Source: an uncultured Pirellulales bacterium (lineage in GTDB: Bacteria > Planctomycetota > Planctomycetia > Pirellulales > Lacipirellulaceae). Taken from it: a stretch of DNA of 34,867 nucleotides. The first letter of the stretch is position 1, and each line of letters starts with the position of its first letter. Where the stretch lies: positions 1-34,867 of the forward strand of contig CAMYJY010000009.1 in assembly GCA_947258835.1 (NCBI GenBank), in the 5' to 3' direction. Position numbers and translations under genes: made by a program. Of the stretch, positions 1 to 9,100 are shown one piece after another. The notes under the pieces were generated by a model. That model was not told the origin of the DNA and ran no database searches. It worked only from the letters and a program-made list of their open reading frames with translations.

Positions 1-158
1 TCTCTGCGAGCAGCGACAAAGACCGTAAAGACCAGCAGCAGGACCGACGCAACCGACTTGATCGCCACGAAGACACGTCGTGCCCCGTGCTGCCTGCGGT
101 ATTTCTGAAACGATTGAATTAGGAACGCCGCGTCAAAAAGGAATCTATACTCAACCAT
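1..158 (-). CDS. Putative membrane protein, truncated by the window edge
   Basis: An open frame starts at an ATG at 158 and runs off the left edge after 52 codons, with an in-frame TAA upstream and no other start between them. The visible protein begins MVEYRFLFDAAFLIQSF, has a basic stretch (KYRRQHGARR), and then a hydrophobic run rich in V, L, A and F (about residues 33-51) that reads as a membrane helix with a positive-inside flank. A purine-rich GAAAGA lies upstream as a weak ribosome site. I do not recognise the family. It could be a chance frame, because only the first 52 codons are visible; the regular basic-then-hydrophobic pattern is the main support. It points the same way as the membrane protein at 286-864. 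Confidence 0.4.
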   Translation of the reverse strand, partial: MVEYRFLFDAAFLIQSFQKYRRQHGARRVFVAIKSVASVLLLVFTVFVAARR

Positions 159-285
159 GCTTTTGTCTTTCGTCGAACGTTTGCGATCACGCGGCGAGGC
201 ATTGGCTTACCATTTCCAACACCCTTGTTCCCATGCGCGTGCATCGCACGGTCCTACGGTATTGTTCTGCGCGCAAACGAACGCC

Positions 286-864
286 TCAAGACACCAGCGT
301 GGCGATCTCTGCAAACGCTACCATAATCCCAATACAAATTAACACAAGCATGCCTATTACCTTGAGTTTGTTGATCTCTGTCAGGCCAAAGTATTCCAAG
401 ACGCTTCGTTTGAAGAAGTAAAGAACCAGCAGGAGGCTAACTACGATTCGGATGGAATGTTTTGCGTAATAGTATTCAGGTCCGCGCGCAGTCTCCATGA
501 GAGCATCGGACATTGCGGCGATCGTCCACAGTGCAGAAGCATTCCGGAAGACGGCATAGACGTAATAAAAACAACCTAGCCACCATCCCCATTGCAAACC
601 GCACCACATCCCGATTCCCGACGCCAGCGTCAATATTGCAAGAAATGCGATGCCGACCAAAACGAGTACCGGCGGGAACCCCATTTCCATGATGGCCGCC
701 CTAGTCTCTTGCCATGAGGCGGCAAATACGATTGGCGCGATCATCATGAGGACACCACCAAGAATCGCCAGGATGGCCAGAATCGCGATGCCACGTGGGC
801 GTCTCGGAGGTGCCGGTGAGAAGGAATCCGTCTTGGATGGCGCGTCGTTGGGATTGGAATCCAA
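286..864 (-). CDS. Hypothetical five-helix membrane protein
   Basis: A 192-residue protein with a short Pro/Ser-rich cytoplasmic-looking N-terminus (residues 1-24) followed by hydrophobic segments at about 25-48, 64-88, 90-118, 134-151 and 167-190, so probably an inner-membrane protein. No catalytic or binding motif is visible and I do not recognise the family. The start is a TTG at 864: the frame is closed by TAG five codons upstream, no ATG occurs before codon 40, and GGAG sits 7 bases ahead of the TTG, which supports it. An ATG start at codon 40 would delete most of the first helix. It lies in the lower-GC left part of the window, next to another possible membrane gene and upstream of a repeat-filled gap. 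Confidence 0.6.
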   Translation of the reverse strand: MDSNPNDAPSKTDSFSPAPPRRPRGIAILAILAILGGVLMMIAPIVFAASWQETRAAIMEMGFPPVLVLVGIAFLAILTLASGIGMWCGLQWGWWLGCFYYVYAVFRNASALWTIAAMSDALMETARGPEYYYAKHSIRIVVSLLLVLYFFKRSVLEYFGLTEINKLKVIGMLVLICIGIMVAFAEIATLVS

Positions 865-904
865 TTTGAATCTCCGCTAGGCTGAGCCGTGGAACAAATC
901 CTGA

Positions 905-954
905 AGTCCCTTGCGGCAAATAGTGGGGCAGTCCCTTGCGGCAAATAGTGGGGC
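905..954. repeat. 25-bp perfect tandem duplication
   Basis: Two identical, directly adjacent 25-bp units (905-929 and 930-954) containing the core TTGCGGCAAATAGTGGGG. No function is visible; this is probably recent slippage or unequal exchange in non-coding DNA. Confidence 0.9.
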
Positions 955-1276
955 ATGGAACCGACCTCATATCTCTGCAGACTAGCAACACAAACTATCA
1001 TATATCTCTTGGAGAAACAAGCCTTTTTGTCGCTCAAGCATCTTCGTGGCAAACCGTGTTCACCAGTCCGTAAGTGACGCACTTTGTGCTACCAACGCTT
1101 GAAGTTCCTGATGCTTGCGCAAATTCATTTGGTTCTTTGCCATAATATGTAAGTTGGAGGTGACATCATTCCGGCAAACTGGGACCTCAGCTTAGGCCCG
1201 AAAGAGCGGGCCGCCCAATCCCGTTCAACACGAAAGTCGTGGCCGAACAGCGACCGTGATTTCATGCACCGTGCAA

Positions 1277-1299
1277 AAAAAGGTGTCAGGAACCTTTTT
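1277..1299. repeat. REP-like palindrome
   Basis: An 8-bp perfect inverted repeat (AAAAAGGT / ACCTTTTT) around GTCAGGA. The core GTCAGG next to an A/T run resembles the arms of the hairpin at 21579-21658, so it may be a half-site of the same family. The A-run, stem and T-run could also act as a weak bidirectional terminator. Confidence 0.5.
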
Positions 1300-1459
1300 A
1301 ATCTCCTTAGGTCTCGGTCTTCTCCAATCACGTCAGGCGCCTCGACGGGGTAGGCTTCCTCGAATTCCATCGTCGATCCCTGGAGGCCTGCCAGGATCTC
1401 ACCAAGGTTCTGTGAACAAGAAGCACCACGACCTTCCGTTGCCATGGGAATGAGCGAAT

Positions 1460-1550
1460 CAGTACTTCCAAATCCCCCCCCGTTCTCACCAGGAACCAGG
1501 GCGATAAGCCGCCCGGAAACCGACGTTTTTGGCAGCCAGCACTTGGCCCG
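1460..1550 (+). repeat. 91-bp dispersed repeat, left copy
   Basis: Matches 34771-34861 in the same orientation over 91 bases with about 13 mismatches by hand alignment and no gaps. It contains GGGCGATAAGCCGCCC, which can fold into a short stem. No coding capacity is evident in either copy. Confidence 0.8.
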
Positions 1551-1627
1551 CACTTGGCTTCATCGGCCAAATTCCAAATTTAAAACTACCGATATTTCTT
1601 TTCCAGCTCAAGAAACCATGTTTCGCC

Positions 1628-2062
1628 TCACCAAACTTCTTCAATTGATGGATCATCATAGCGCCCCAGAGCCGCCAACCACTCCGGCATTTCTGCTTTT
1701 ATCGTTTCCTTTAGATCACTCAGATCTTCTTTATCTATCAAGCCTTTTTCATGCACGAACGTGTAAAATTTCTTGAGGCTTGTCGCATTGCTCTTGATGC
1801 TTGATTGGCTGGCCCACAGAGCCTTTTTTATGAACCAATAGCCAAGAAACATAGATACATCGTCTACACCGTCTTTTGCTTCAGTTGCATCTTCGTAAAG
1901 CAGAAAGTCGTTTATGTAGAAATCAATATTTAAACGATGGTTGTTTATCGTTTTTTCCGCTAGACCAGAAGCCTTCAACCATACCCCAAACTCATTGAGC
2001 AGGCGTTCATTAGCTTTTCTTATCTTTTTGCAATCTTCTTCATATTTTTCGTAATCATCCAT
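1628..2062 (-). CDS. Standalone core-binding (SAM-like integrase N-terminal) domain protein
   Basis: A 144-residue, highly charged, helix-rich protein (ATG at 2062; a TTG two codons earlier at 2068 is an alternative). The central part, with KASGLAEKTINNHRLNIDF and later SIKSNATSLKKFYTFV, reads like the alpha-helical core-binding domain that precedes the catalytic domain in tyrosine recombinases. No catalytic R-H-x-x-R...Y set follows and the frame stops just after this domain. From memory, short proteins of this shape ending near a PEWL motif occur as a standalone family in diverse bacteria, so it need not be a broken integrase. The role is unknown; DNA binding is an inference. The gene is clearly more AT-rich than its neighbours and uses A/T-ending codons, which suggests recent transfer. 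No other phage gene is nearby. Confidence 0.7.
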   Translation of the reverse strand: MDDYEKYEEDCKKIRKANERLLNEFGVWLKASGLAEKTINNHRLNIDFYINDFLLYEDATEAKDGVDDVSMFLGYWFIKKALWASQSSIKSNATSLKKFYTFVHEKGLIDKEDLSDLKETIKAEMPEWLAALGRYDDPSIEEVW

Positions 2063-2171
2063 TTCCAATACTCGGTTATTTGATTATCTATCGGCACCTA
2101 ACAAATTGTGCAATCCATTACCAAGAGCAGAGAGAGCGATGCGGCCCCCCGCGACTCTGACGTAGCATTGC

Positions 2172-3143
2172 TCAAGCTTGGGATGATGAGGCCGCGCCGC
2201 GGACGGCTTCTAGATGCTCACCAAGGAATTCCACAAGCTCCTCCGCTCTCAAATCTTCAGGCGTCACAAAACGGAATTTTACTTGGTCCAGGTCGTTCCC
2301 CGCTGTGATCGCCCGCTGGGCGGCCAATTGGGCAATCCGCCCCGTGGCAAAGGCACCGCTAGGGCCGTTGAGCACCAGGTCCACCCCGGCCAGACGTTTG
2401 GTGTACACCGAGGCCCATGGCTCCCGTTGCTGGGCCACGCGGAGGTGCACCACCTGCTGATTGTTCCACAAAAACTGCGAACCATTGACGTCCGTGCCAG
2501 CCACTTCCCCTAAGTTCTCCAACAGGTCTTCCAGCACCTCGTGCGACCACTGGGGAGACTTGCCAGGCGGAAAACCCTTGCGGGCCAGATGCCAACGACG
2601 ACCCAACACCTTCCAAGGCATCAATTCTTCCGGCTTCTGCTCCACCCGCTCGGTAAACTTACGAAAACCGGCCACCGCCCGCTCTAAAAAGCTCCAAAAG
2701 GCAGGGGTGTCCAGTTCCGCCCGACTGTACGCGGCAATCTGCACTTCCTGCCAAGGGCCGCGCAAGTTTTTGCAGCGGACCCGCGGACCGTGACCATAAG
2801 CCTCGATTTCCGGTAGCTCGTTGAGGGACTTGAGACCCAAGTCGATCATCAGCTCGTCGCGCTGGAAGGTTTTCTTGGCGGTGCGGAATTTTAACTTCAC
2901 CAACCACGGCTCGCCCGTAATCGCATGGAAAAACCAGCCGTCGCTTTTCTTGAGAGCCGCAATCTCCACGATCGTCCGTGAATTCCAATTCGTGGCACTA
3001 AAATCCCCCAATTCCTGAATCCGTCGTTCAATCATGTCCAACAGCTTGCCGTCCCAATGACACGGTTGGCCTGCCCGGCTCACGCGATCACGGGTATGCC
3101 AGCCGCGACCGTCGACTTCCCATTCCGCTGGCGGTAAGGGCCC
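2172..3143 (-). CDS. C-terminal extension of the giant UvrA, displaced into the -1 frame
   Basis: About 320 residues of well-formed protein follow directly on from uvrA but in the -1 frame. Reading uvrA to 3143 and slipping back one base at GGGCCCT continues as LPPAEWEVDGRGWHTRDRV and runs open to the stop at 2172. The frame is open further upstream (to 3332), but that part is only low-complexity shadow of uvrA. Two parts can be seen: one with TGEPWLVKLKFRTAKKTF and one with REPWASVYTKRL followed by GPSGAFATG. The second loosely recalls the MmcQ/YjbR fold, which is a guess. From memory, planctomycete UvrA proteins carry a C-terminal extension of this type, so this is read as the detached tail of UvrA. 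Causes could be a one-base deletion, a sequencing error or real frameshifting. If translated alone, the first in-frame ATG is at 3035. Confidence 0.75.
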   Translation of the reverse strand, partial: GPLPPAEWEVDGRGWHTRDRVSRAGQPCHWDGKLLDMIERRIQELGDFSATNWNSRTIVEIAALKKSDGWFFHAITGEPWLVKLKFRTAKKTFQRDELMIDLGLKSLNELPEIEAYGHGPRVRCKNLRGPWQEVQIAAYSRAELDTPAFWSFLERAVAGFRKFTERVEQKPEELMPWKVLGRRWHLARKGFPPGKSPQWSHEVLEDLLENLGEVAGTDVNGSQFLWNNQQVVHLRVAQQREPWASVYTKRLAGVDLVLNGPSGAFATGRIAQLAAQRAITAGNDLDQVKFRFVTPEDLRAEELVEFLGEHLEAVRGAASSSQA

Positions 3144-6100
3144 GCCGCCAAAACGGGGGCCAAGGCCAGGGCCGTATGCGAAACGGAGGACGCATTCTTC
3201 CCACCCGCCGAGCGGGCTGACTTTTTCTTTACTTCGCGCCCCCGCGCCCCCGCCACGACCTGCTCCGGCGTCCCCTGGGCCACAATCGTCCCACCACCCG
3301 CGCCCGCCTCGGGACCCAGGTCGATAATCCAATCGGCCTGTTTGATCACATCCAAATTGTGTTCAATCACCAGCACCGTGTTGCCCAAGTCGACCAGCCG
3401 ATGCAACACATCCAAGAGTTTCACAATATCGTCAAAATGCAGACCCGTAGTCGGTTCGTCCAGGACATACAGCGTTTTGCCTGTGTCGGGGCGGGCCAGC
3501 TCGGAGGCCAGCTTGACCCGCTGGGCCTCACCACCAGAAAGCGTGGCCGCGCTCTGCCCCAAGGCCAAATAGTCCAGCCCCACATCGCACAGAGTTTGCA
3601 AGGTACGGCGGAGCTTGGGAATGTTCTGAAACAGCCGCAACGCCTCACCACACGACATTTCCAGCACATCAGCAATCGAGTGCTCTTGATAACGCACTTC
3701 CAAGGTCTCGGGATTGTAGCGATGGCCCTGGCACGTCTCGCAATCCACCCACACGTCGGGCAAGAAATGCATCTCAATGCAAATTTGCCCGGCTCCTTCA
3801 CAAGCGTCGCAGCGGCCCCCCGAAACATTAAAACTAAACCGCCGCGCGGAATAACCACGCAGTTTGGCGGCCGGTAATTGGGCAAACATCTGCCGCACCA
3901 ATTCAAACAGTCCCGTGTAGGTGGCCGGGTTGGAGGTAGGCGTATTCCCCAAAGGTCGCTGATCCACACGAATCACTTTGTCGATCTGCTCCACACCCAC
4001 AATTTTATCATGCGCCCCGGGCGATGTACCCGCCCGATGCAACATCCGAGCCAACTGGTTGTAAAGCACCTCCTGCACCAACGAACTCTTGCCGCTGCCA
4101 CTGACCCCCGTCACGGCCGTCAGCGTCCCCAACGGAATTTCCACGTCAATGTTTTTTAGGTTTTGATGACGGGCGCCAATAATTTTTAGTTGGGAGGCGC
4201 TAGGCGCTGGGCGCTGGGCGCTGGTTTTTTGCTTCTTATTCTTACGAGCGCCTCGCGCCTGGCGCCCAGCGCCCCCCTCAATCCTTCTCTGCTGCGGAAT
4301 GGAAATGGCCTTTTTGCCTGAGAGGTAGGGGCCCGTGACGCTCTTGCGTTTGCTGGCCACTTCCGCCGGCGTGCCGCGGGCTACGATTTCACCGCCGCGA
4401 CGGCCGGCGGCCGGGCCAAAGTCCAGCAGACCATCAGCACTTTCCACCACTTCGCGGTCGTGCTCCACAACCACCAGCGTGTTGCCCAAATCACGCAACT
4501 TATGCAAGGCCCCCACCAGCCGCCGGTTGTCGCGGGGATGCAGGCCGATGGTGGGTTCGTCCAGTACATACAGCACCCCACACAACCCGCTGCCCACCTG
4601 GCTGGCCAAGCGAATCCGCTGCGATTCGCCGCCCGACAGGGTCGGTGCCTGGCGACCAATCGAGAGATACTCCAGCCCCACATCGAGCAAGAAGGTAAGC
4701 CGATTGCGAATCTCGCGGATCAACTCACCCGCCACTTTTTTCTCCCGCGCGGCCAATTTCCATTTTTTGACCGTCGCCAACAACGGATCCAGTGGCCAGC
4801 GGCAGTACTCGCCAATCGTGTGTCCGGAAAACCGCACCGCCGCCGCATCATCACGCAAGCGGCTACCCCCGCACTGACTGCACTCAATCTCATCCACCAA
4901 ATGATCCAACTGGGTACGCAACCGCGGAGAAAGCCGCGAAGCCTCTTCCAATGCGGGGTACAGACCCTTGTACTGGAAGCGGAAGGAGTTGCGAGTTGCG
5001 GGCCGCGAGTTGCGAGTTTTTTTCTTCCGACTCGCGCCTCGTGACTCGTAACTCGCGCCTACTTCAATCCACTCCTGGCCCGTGCCATACAATACCGTCC
5101 GGCGGTGACGGGGTGGGAGTTGATCAAAGGGGACATCGGTAGGGAGCCCCGTGTGCGCGGAGAGGGCGTCCAGCATGGCGGCGAACAACGGCTGCTGCAC
5201 TTGGGGCCAGGCCAGCACGGCACCTTCCGCCAACGTCAGCTGCGTGCTGCGGAGCAGGGCGGCCGGGTTGGCCCCCACCTCCGTGCCCAGCCCTTCGCAG
5301 GCATCGCACCAACCGAGACTGTTGTTAAAAGAAAAATGATGGGGCGACAGGGGCTCAAAGCTCCGTCCGCAGCCGCCGCACGCCAGGTGCTGGCTGTAGA
5401 CCCGCTGCTGCCACCGGGCCTCGGGAATCCCCTCTTCCACCGCGAGCGTGTGCAATACCCCTTGGCCTAAGGCCAGGGCATTCTCGATACTTTCAGCCAA
5501 ACGGCCGCGGGCGTTGTGGCGAATCGTGACCCGATCGACCAACACCTCCAACTCGTGCTTCCGGCGGCGATCCACCGCCGGCATGTTGTCCAGTTCATGC
5601 GTCTGCTGATCAACGCGCACCCGCACGTAACCGCTGGCACGCAGAAATTCCCAATAGTCCTCGTAGGTTTTTCCCTGCGGCAACTCCACCGGGGCCAACA
5701 AATACAAACGTGTTCCCTGGGGCTCTGCCAATACCGCATCGACCACCTCGTCGGCACTCTGAGTCCCCACGGGCTCATCGCATTCCGGACAAAACATTTG
5801 TCCCATGCGGGAAAACAGGATGCGGAAGTAATCATAAATCTCCGTCACGGTTCCCACCGTGGACCGGGGTGAGTGGCCCGTGGTCCGCTGCTCGATGGCA
5901 ATCGCCGGCGAAAGTCCCTCAATCGATTCCACGCGGGGCTTTTGCAGCTGGCCAATAAACTGCCGCGCATACGAACTTAAGCTTTCGACATAACGCCGCT
6001 GGCCTTCGGCATAAATGGTGTCCATGGCCAGTGAACTCTTGCCGCTGCCACTGGGCCCACAGCATACCGTGAACTGATCGCGGGGAATCTTGGCCTGCAC

Positions 6101-9100
6101 ATTCCGCAGATTATGCTGCTCCGCCCCCTGCACCACGATATGCGTGGCCTGCCGCGCTGCACTCCGCCGCACAGGCGCGGTCGTCTCCGCTGGCGCGCCA
6201 CGAAGATGCGCCGCCAGAGCCCGTCCCGTATAAGAAGGCAGCGCAGTCTGATTGCCGCGGTCCGCCTCGTGCTGCAATCTTTCCCCGCCGCTGGATACCT
6301 CCCGGGGAGTGCTGGCAGGGGCGTTTAATGCATACTCCATCACATGCTCGGGCGTGCCCGTAGCCACCACCTCGCCACCAAACTTCCCGCCGTCGGGCCC
6401 GAGGTCAATAATCCAATCGGCCGTCTTAATCACATCCAGGTTATGTTCCACCACCAACACCGTGTTGCCCGCATCCACAAAATCGTGCAGCACTTTCAGC
6501 AGCAATTCGATGTCGGCAAAGTGCAAACCCGTGGTGGGCTCATCCAGCATGTAGAGGGTTTTACCGGTAGACTTTTTTACCAGTTCCCGAGCTAATTTGA
6601 TCCGTTGCGCCTCGCCGCCGGAAAGCGTGGGCGAGGGCTGGCCCAGTTTTAAGTAGTCCAAGCCCACATCATGCAAGGTTGCCAACTTGTGGTGAATCTT
6701 GGGGATGTTTTCAAAATGCTCCAGCGCCTGCTGCACGTCCATCTCCAGCACGTCCGAGATCGACTTGCCCTTGTACTCAACTTGCAAAGCCTCGTGATTA
6801 AAACGGTGCCCTTGGCAAACATTGCAGGTAATCCACACGTCGGCCAAAAAATCCATTTCCAACTTATTCGAGCCGTTGCCGCTACAAGCCTCGCAGCGTC
6901 CTCCGGCCACATTGAAACTAAAACGACCCGGCTTATAACCTCGCCGCTTCGACTCGGGCAGCTGCGCGTACAGACTGCGAATCTCGTCAAACACCTTGAT
7001 GTACGTGGCCGGATTGCTGCGGGGCGTGCGACCAATGGGCGACTGATCGATGGCGATCATTTTGTCGAGGTATTCCAGACCCTCCAGCGCGTCATGCGCC
7101 CCCGGCTGGCCCTTGCCTTTGTTTAAATCACGACGGAGCGATTCCACCAAAATGTCAGAAAAAATGGAGCTCTTCCCACTCCCACTGGCGCCGGTCAGGC
7201 ACACGAATCCGCCCAGCGGGATTTCGATGTCCACGTTTTTTAGATTGTTGTGGCAGGCACCCACTACCTTGAGCCGCGGAGTGCTGGGGTCAAAACCTGC
7301 GAATGGCTGTGCAGGGCTCGCGCCGACAGCCTGGATTCTTCTTGTTTCCGGCACGGCAATCTGCCGTTTCCCAGACAAATAGGCCCCCGTCACGCTCCGC
7401 TTGGCTTGACAGACCTGGGCCACACTTCCGGAAGCCACCACTTCCCCACCTCGGATGCCCGGCCCCGGCCCAAAATCGATGATGCGATCGGCAGCCCGCA
7501 TCGTATCTTCGTCATGCTCGACCACCACCACGGTGTTGCCCAGGTCGCGGAGCCGCTTGAGCGTGTCTAGCAGGCGATCGTTGTCGCGAGGATGCAAACC
7601 AATCGAGGGCTCGTCCAAAATGTACAACACGCCGACCAAACCACAACCGATTTGACCGGCCAGGCGGATCCGCTGGGTTTCGCCTCCCGAGAGCGTGGGC
7701 GCCGTGCGGTTCAGCGAGAGGTAATCCAGCCCCACATTGGTCAAAAACCCCAGCCGCCCGCGGATTTCTTTGAGCACCTCCGCAGCTATTTTTTGTCCCG
7801 TCGCATCCAGCTCCAAACCACTGAAAAATTTTTGGGCCGCCTCAATCGACAGATCACTGACGGCTGGTAAGCTCCGCGCGGGGTCGTCAGCAAATTCCGG
7901 ATGGCTGGAGACCAACGTCACCGCGCAGGCCTGAGGATTCAACCGCTCGCCCCCACAATCGGGACAGCCAATCACGTTCATGAATTTTTCTAACTTGGCC
8001 AGCAACGATTTGCTTTTGGCCCCACGATATTTTTCCAACAGCTCAGGAATCAACCCGTCAAAGGTGCCACCGTACTTTTGGGAATTCTTGCCCCCGCGCC
8101 AAGTAAAAGTGATGTGCTCATCGCCCGTACCCCACAACCAGATCTGCTGCTGGGCGGAAGTCAACTCTTCCCAGGCCGTCTCCAGCAAGGTCCCGGCAGC
8201 CAGCTCCTGCTTCCGCTCGATCGTGTCGGCTACGCCCTTATAAATGTGACGTTTCCAGCGTCCCAGATCTTTCCAGGTGCCCAGCAGTTCGATACAGCCC
8301 TGAGCCAGAGATTTTTCCGGACTCGTGATCAGCTTGGCTGGGTCAAAAGAAAACATTTGCCCCAGACCGTCGCACTCGTAGCACATGCCCTGGGGACTGT
8401 TGAAGCTAAACAGTTGCGGCGTCGGCGGTAGAAAACTTTTTCCGCAATGATTGCAGGCGTAATCGGCGCTGAACAGGATGTCGGTGGAGTGCTGGGACTT
8501 CCCCCGGGCAGCTGGAGTAGTCGCAGAAGACCCCGCGTCAGGCACTACGATGAGACTGCCATCGCCCACCTTGAGCGCGGTCTCTACGGCCTCCGCCAGT
8601 CGGCTGCGGACACTGGAGCTCAACGTCAGGCGATCCACAACCACTTCGATGTTGTGCCGCATTTGCCGATCCAAAGACAGATCGTCCGCCAGCTGCACCA
8701 CCTGGCCGTCCACGCGAGCGCGAATAAAGCCCCGCTTGAGCAGGTCTGCGGATAAATCGCGAAACTCACCCTTCTGCCCGCGGACCACCGGTGCCAATAT
8801 CAAAAACTTCGTCTTCGAAGGTTGGGACATAATCCGCGCGATGATTTGCTCGCGGGATTGGGCCGTAATCGGCCGCTGGCACTGGGGACAGTGGCCTTGC
8901 CCGACGCGGGCATACAGCACCCGTAAAAAGTCATAAATCTCGGTGATCGTCCCTACGGTCGAACGCGGATTGCTCCCTGCACTTTTCTGGGCAATCGAGA
9001 TGGATGGGCTCAGTCCACTAATATGATCCACATCCGGCTTAGGCATCTGCCCTAAAAACTGCCGGGCAAAGGTCGAGAGACTTTCTACATACCGCCGCTG

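Larger units (their letters stand above)
865..1627. other. Gene-poor gap with repeat fragments
   Basis: About 760 bases with no convincing gene. It holds a perfect 25-bp tandem duplication (905-954), a fragment of a composite repeat seen elsewhere (1214-1243, related to 20354-20375 and 30025-30050), a short palindrome (1277-1299) and a 91-bp repeat whose second copy lies at the right end of the window (1460-1550). A 142-codon minus-strand frame at 1125-1553 spans these repeats and is judged spurious. Confidence 0.6.

Noticed and set aside
1125..1553. 142-codon minus-strand frame in the left gap
   Set aside because: Translated largely from repeat DNA and with no recognisable motif.
1628..2062. 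Prophage or integrative element anchored by an integrase
   Set aside because: No catalytic integrase domain, no attachment duplication found next to a tRNA, and no phage or conjugation genes in the window.
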